Below, piece by piece: positions 49,955 through 50,550 of a stretch of DNA of 50,550 bases; the stretch's first letter is position 1, and each line of letters opens with the position of its first letter. Under the pieces are notes generated by a model, which worked only from the letters and a program-made list of their open reading frames with translations, did not search any database and was not told where the DNA came from. Where the stretch lies: assembly GCF_001552635.1 (NCBI RefSeq), contig NZ_BCRO01000048.1:1-50550 (forward strand). The letters run 5' to 3'. The position numbers and the translations under genes were made by a program. Source of the stretch: Actinomadura hibisca NBRC 15177. GTDB taxonomy: Bacteria; Actinomycetota; Actinomycetes; Streptosporangiales; Streptosporangiaceae.

Positions 49955-50310
49955 GCCGTCGTGGAACGTCGACGGCGCGCTGCGCAACATGCCGCGCCTG
50001 TCCGGCGGCGCCGGGGGACGGTCAAGGTCGTCGACGTGGCGCGGGTCTCGCCCGCCCTTGCCAGGGAAATGCCGGCCCGCACCGTCAAGGGCCCCGCCGC
50101 GACCTCCGCCGGGCCACCGGGAAGTGCATGGCGATCGCCCGCGCGGCGCGGAAAGAGGGTGCGGTCGTCGGCGGGTCGGCGACAGTTCGGGTGCCAGGGG
50201 CGTGCGTTGGAACCCCGACGGCACCGTGACCAGCCTCGGGTTCCTGTCCGGCACGACGACGAGCCTGGCGCTGGGGACCAACGAGACCGGCACGCCTGTG
50301 GGGGCTGGAG
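49955..50310 (+). pseudogene. Frameshifted duplicate of the HAF-repeat gene 3' end
   Basis: Nucleotide similarity to 48835-49175 starts near 49955 (WN-DG-LRNMP in one frame) and is very high over 50207-50298, where TVTSLGFLSGTTTSLALGT (19) is retained. A G-run at 50013-50017 has one G fewer than the intact copy, shifting the frame, and a second disruption lies between about 50095 and 50200. No signal peptide or start is left. After the last similarity the sequence jumps to a piece of the terminator hairpin, so the final codons are deleted. Confidence 0.8.
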
Positions 50311-50379
50311 CGCCACTCCGGCCCCTTTCGGCTCTGTCCTGTCTCTCCTTCGACTTCTTCCGGCTCCGAGTGGGGATTA

Positions 50380-50550
50380 GGTGGAGGGGCGGGATTGGGG
50401 TTGGCGGGGCCTGTAGTAAAACCCGCGCGGGGCTGGGGTTGGTGGGCTCCTGGATCAACCCCGCGCGGGATAGGGCTTGTTGATCGGGTGCGGAAAACCC
50501 GCGCGGGGCCGGGGTTGTTGGTCGGGTGCGGGGCGCGGGGCTGAGCTTCG
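50380..50550. repeat. 38-bp GC-rich tandem repeats reaching the window end
   Basis: Units begin at 50380, 50418, 50456 and 50494, exactly 38 bp apart, with a partial unit from 50532. The best-conserved part is AAACCCGCGCGGGG followed by GGGGTTGTTGGTCGGGTGCGG in parts (no more than 20 bases contiguous shown: CCGGGGTTGTTGGTCGGG). Each full unit centres on the palindrome CCCGCGCGGG or a variant; the first unit is the most degenerate. No gene is visible in 50311-50550 apart from these repeats. Confidence 0.75.

Noticed and set aside
50380..50550. The terminal repeats as a CRISPR array
   Set aside because: Units abut with a 38-bp period and no unique spacers, and no cas genes are present.

Overview
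The window is high-GC DNA with actinomycete features: heavy GTG/TTG start use, four-base start/stop overlaps, many TANNNT-type -10 boxes 6-7 nt before the start codon (leaderless messages), mycothiol-era families (maleylpyruvate isomerase-like, deazaflavin-dependent oxidoreductase), a SigB-type promoter, an actinobacterial Asp23/AmaP locus and HTH-DUF5919 regulators. An Actinomadura-like member of Streptosporangiales is my best guess, but this is inference from style and family content. It is ordinary chromosome with some accessory patches; I see no rRNA, tRNA, CRISPR or insertion sequence.

Layout. 0-4 kb: an ECF sigma factor with its YCII-domain partner, a TetR/SDR pair with a perfect palindromic operator, and a LysR gene. 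4-8.6 kb: an accessory island of two paralogous HTH-DUF5919 (PLD-fold) regulators, a Nudix hydrolase, an HD phosphohydrolase and four small translationally coupled unknown proteins. GACGTC motifs, in tandem at both regulators, lie before both regulators and the HD gene; this is the best candidate for an undescribed system here. 8.7-12.6 kb: a SnoaL/SDR/secreted DUF1579 operon, a decayed amino-acid permease, an AraC/glyoxalase pair and a DUF4142 lipoprotein. 12.7-17.7 kb: a Tat-exported Cys-type sulfatase divergent from its formylglycine-generating enzyme, a RibD-like reductase and a divergent glucose-6-phosphate dehydrogenase. 17.7-25.2 kb: cytochrome bd oxidase (cydAB), an ABC exporter and a divergent two-component system. 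25.2-32.4 kb: an S1 RNA-binding protein, an AzoR/SugE-type operon facing a TetR gene across a double operator, LysR facing an aldo/keto reductase operon, Nudix, and DUF47-PiT phosphate uptake.

32.4-39.3 kb holds a probable catabolic cluster: a PhnW-like transaminase, LysR, an 800-residue dimethylglycine-dehydrogenase-like flavoprotein, PurU and a convergent dicarboxylate symporter, suggesting demethylation of an N-methylated amine with one-carbon disposal through THF. 39.3-43.2 kb is an envelope-stress block: CsbD under a SigB-type promoter, then a tightly coupled operon of three Asp23-like proteins, a small membrane protein, an HPD-motif peptide, a DUF6286 protein and AmaP. 43.2-47.8 kb: an MDMPI-like protein, a 31-codon ORF with an excellent ribosome site and a hairpin, a thiolase, an HxlR regulator and phosphoglucomutase.

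The last 3 kb is unstable DNA: a 3' gene fragment, a secreted HAF-repeat protein, an RHH/Doc toxin-antitoxin pair, a frameshifted second copy of the HAF gene's 3' end, and 38-bp GC-rich tandem repeats running to the window edge.
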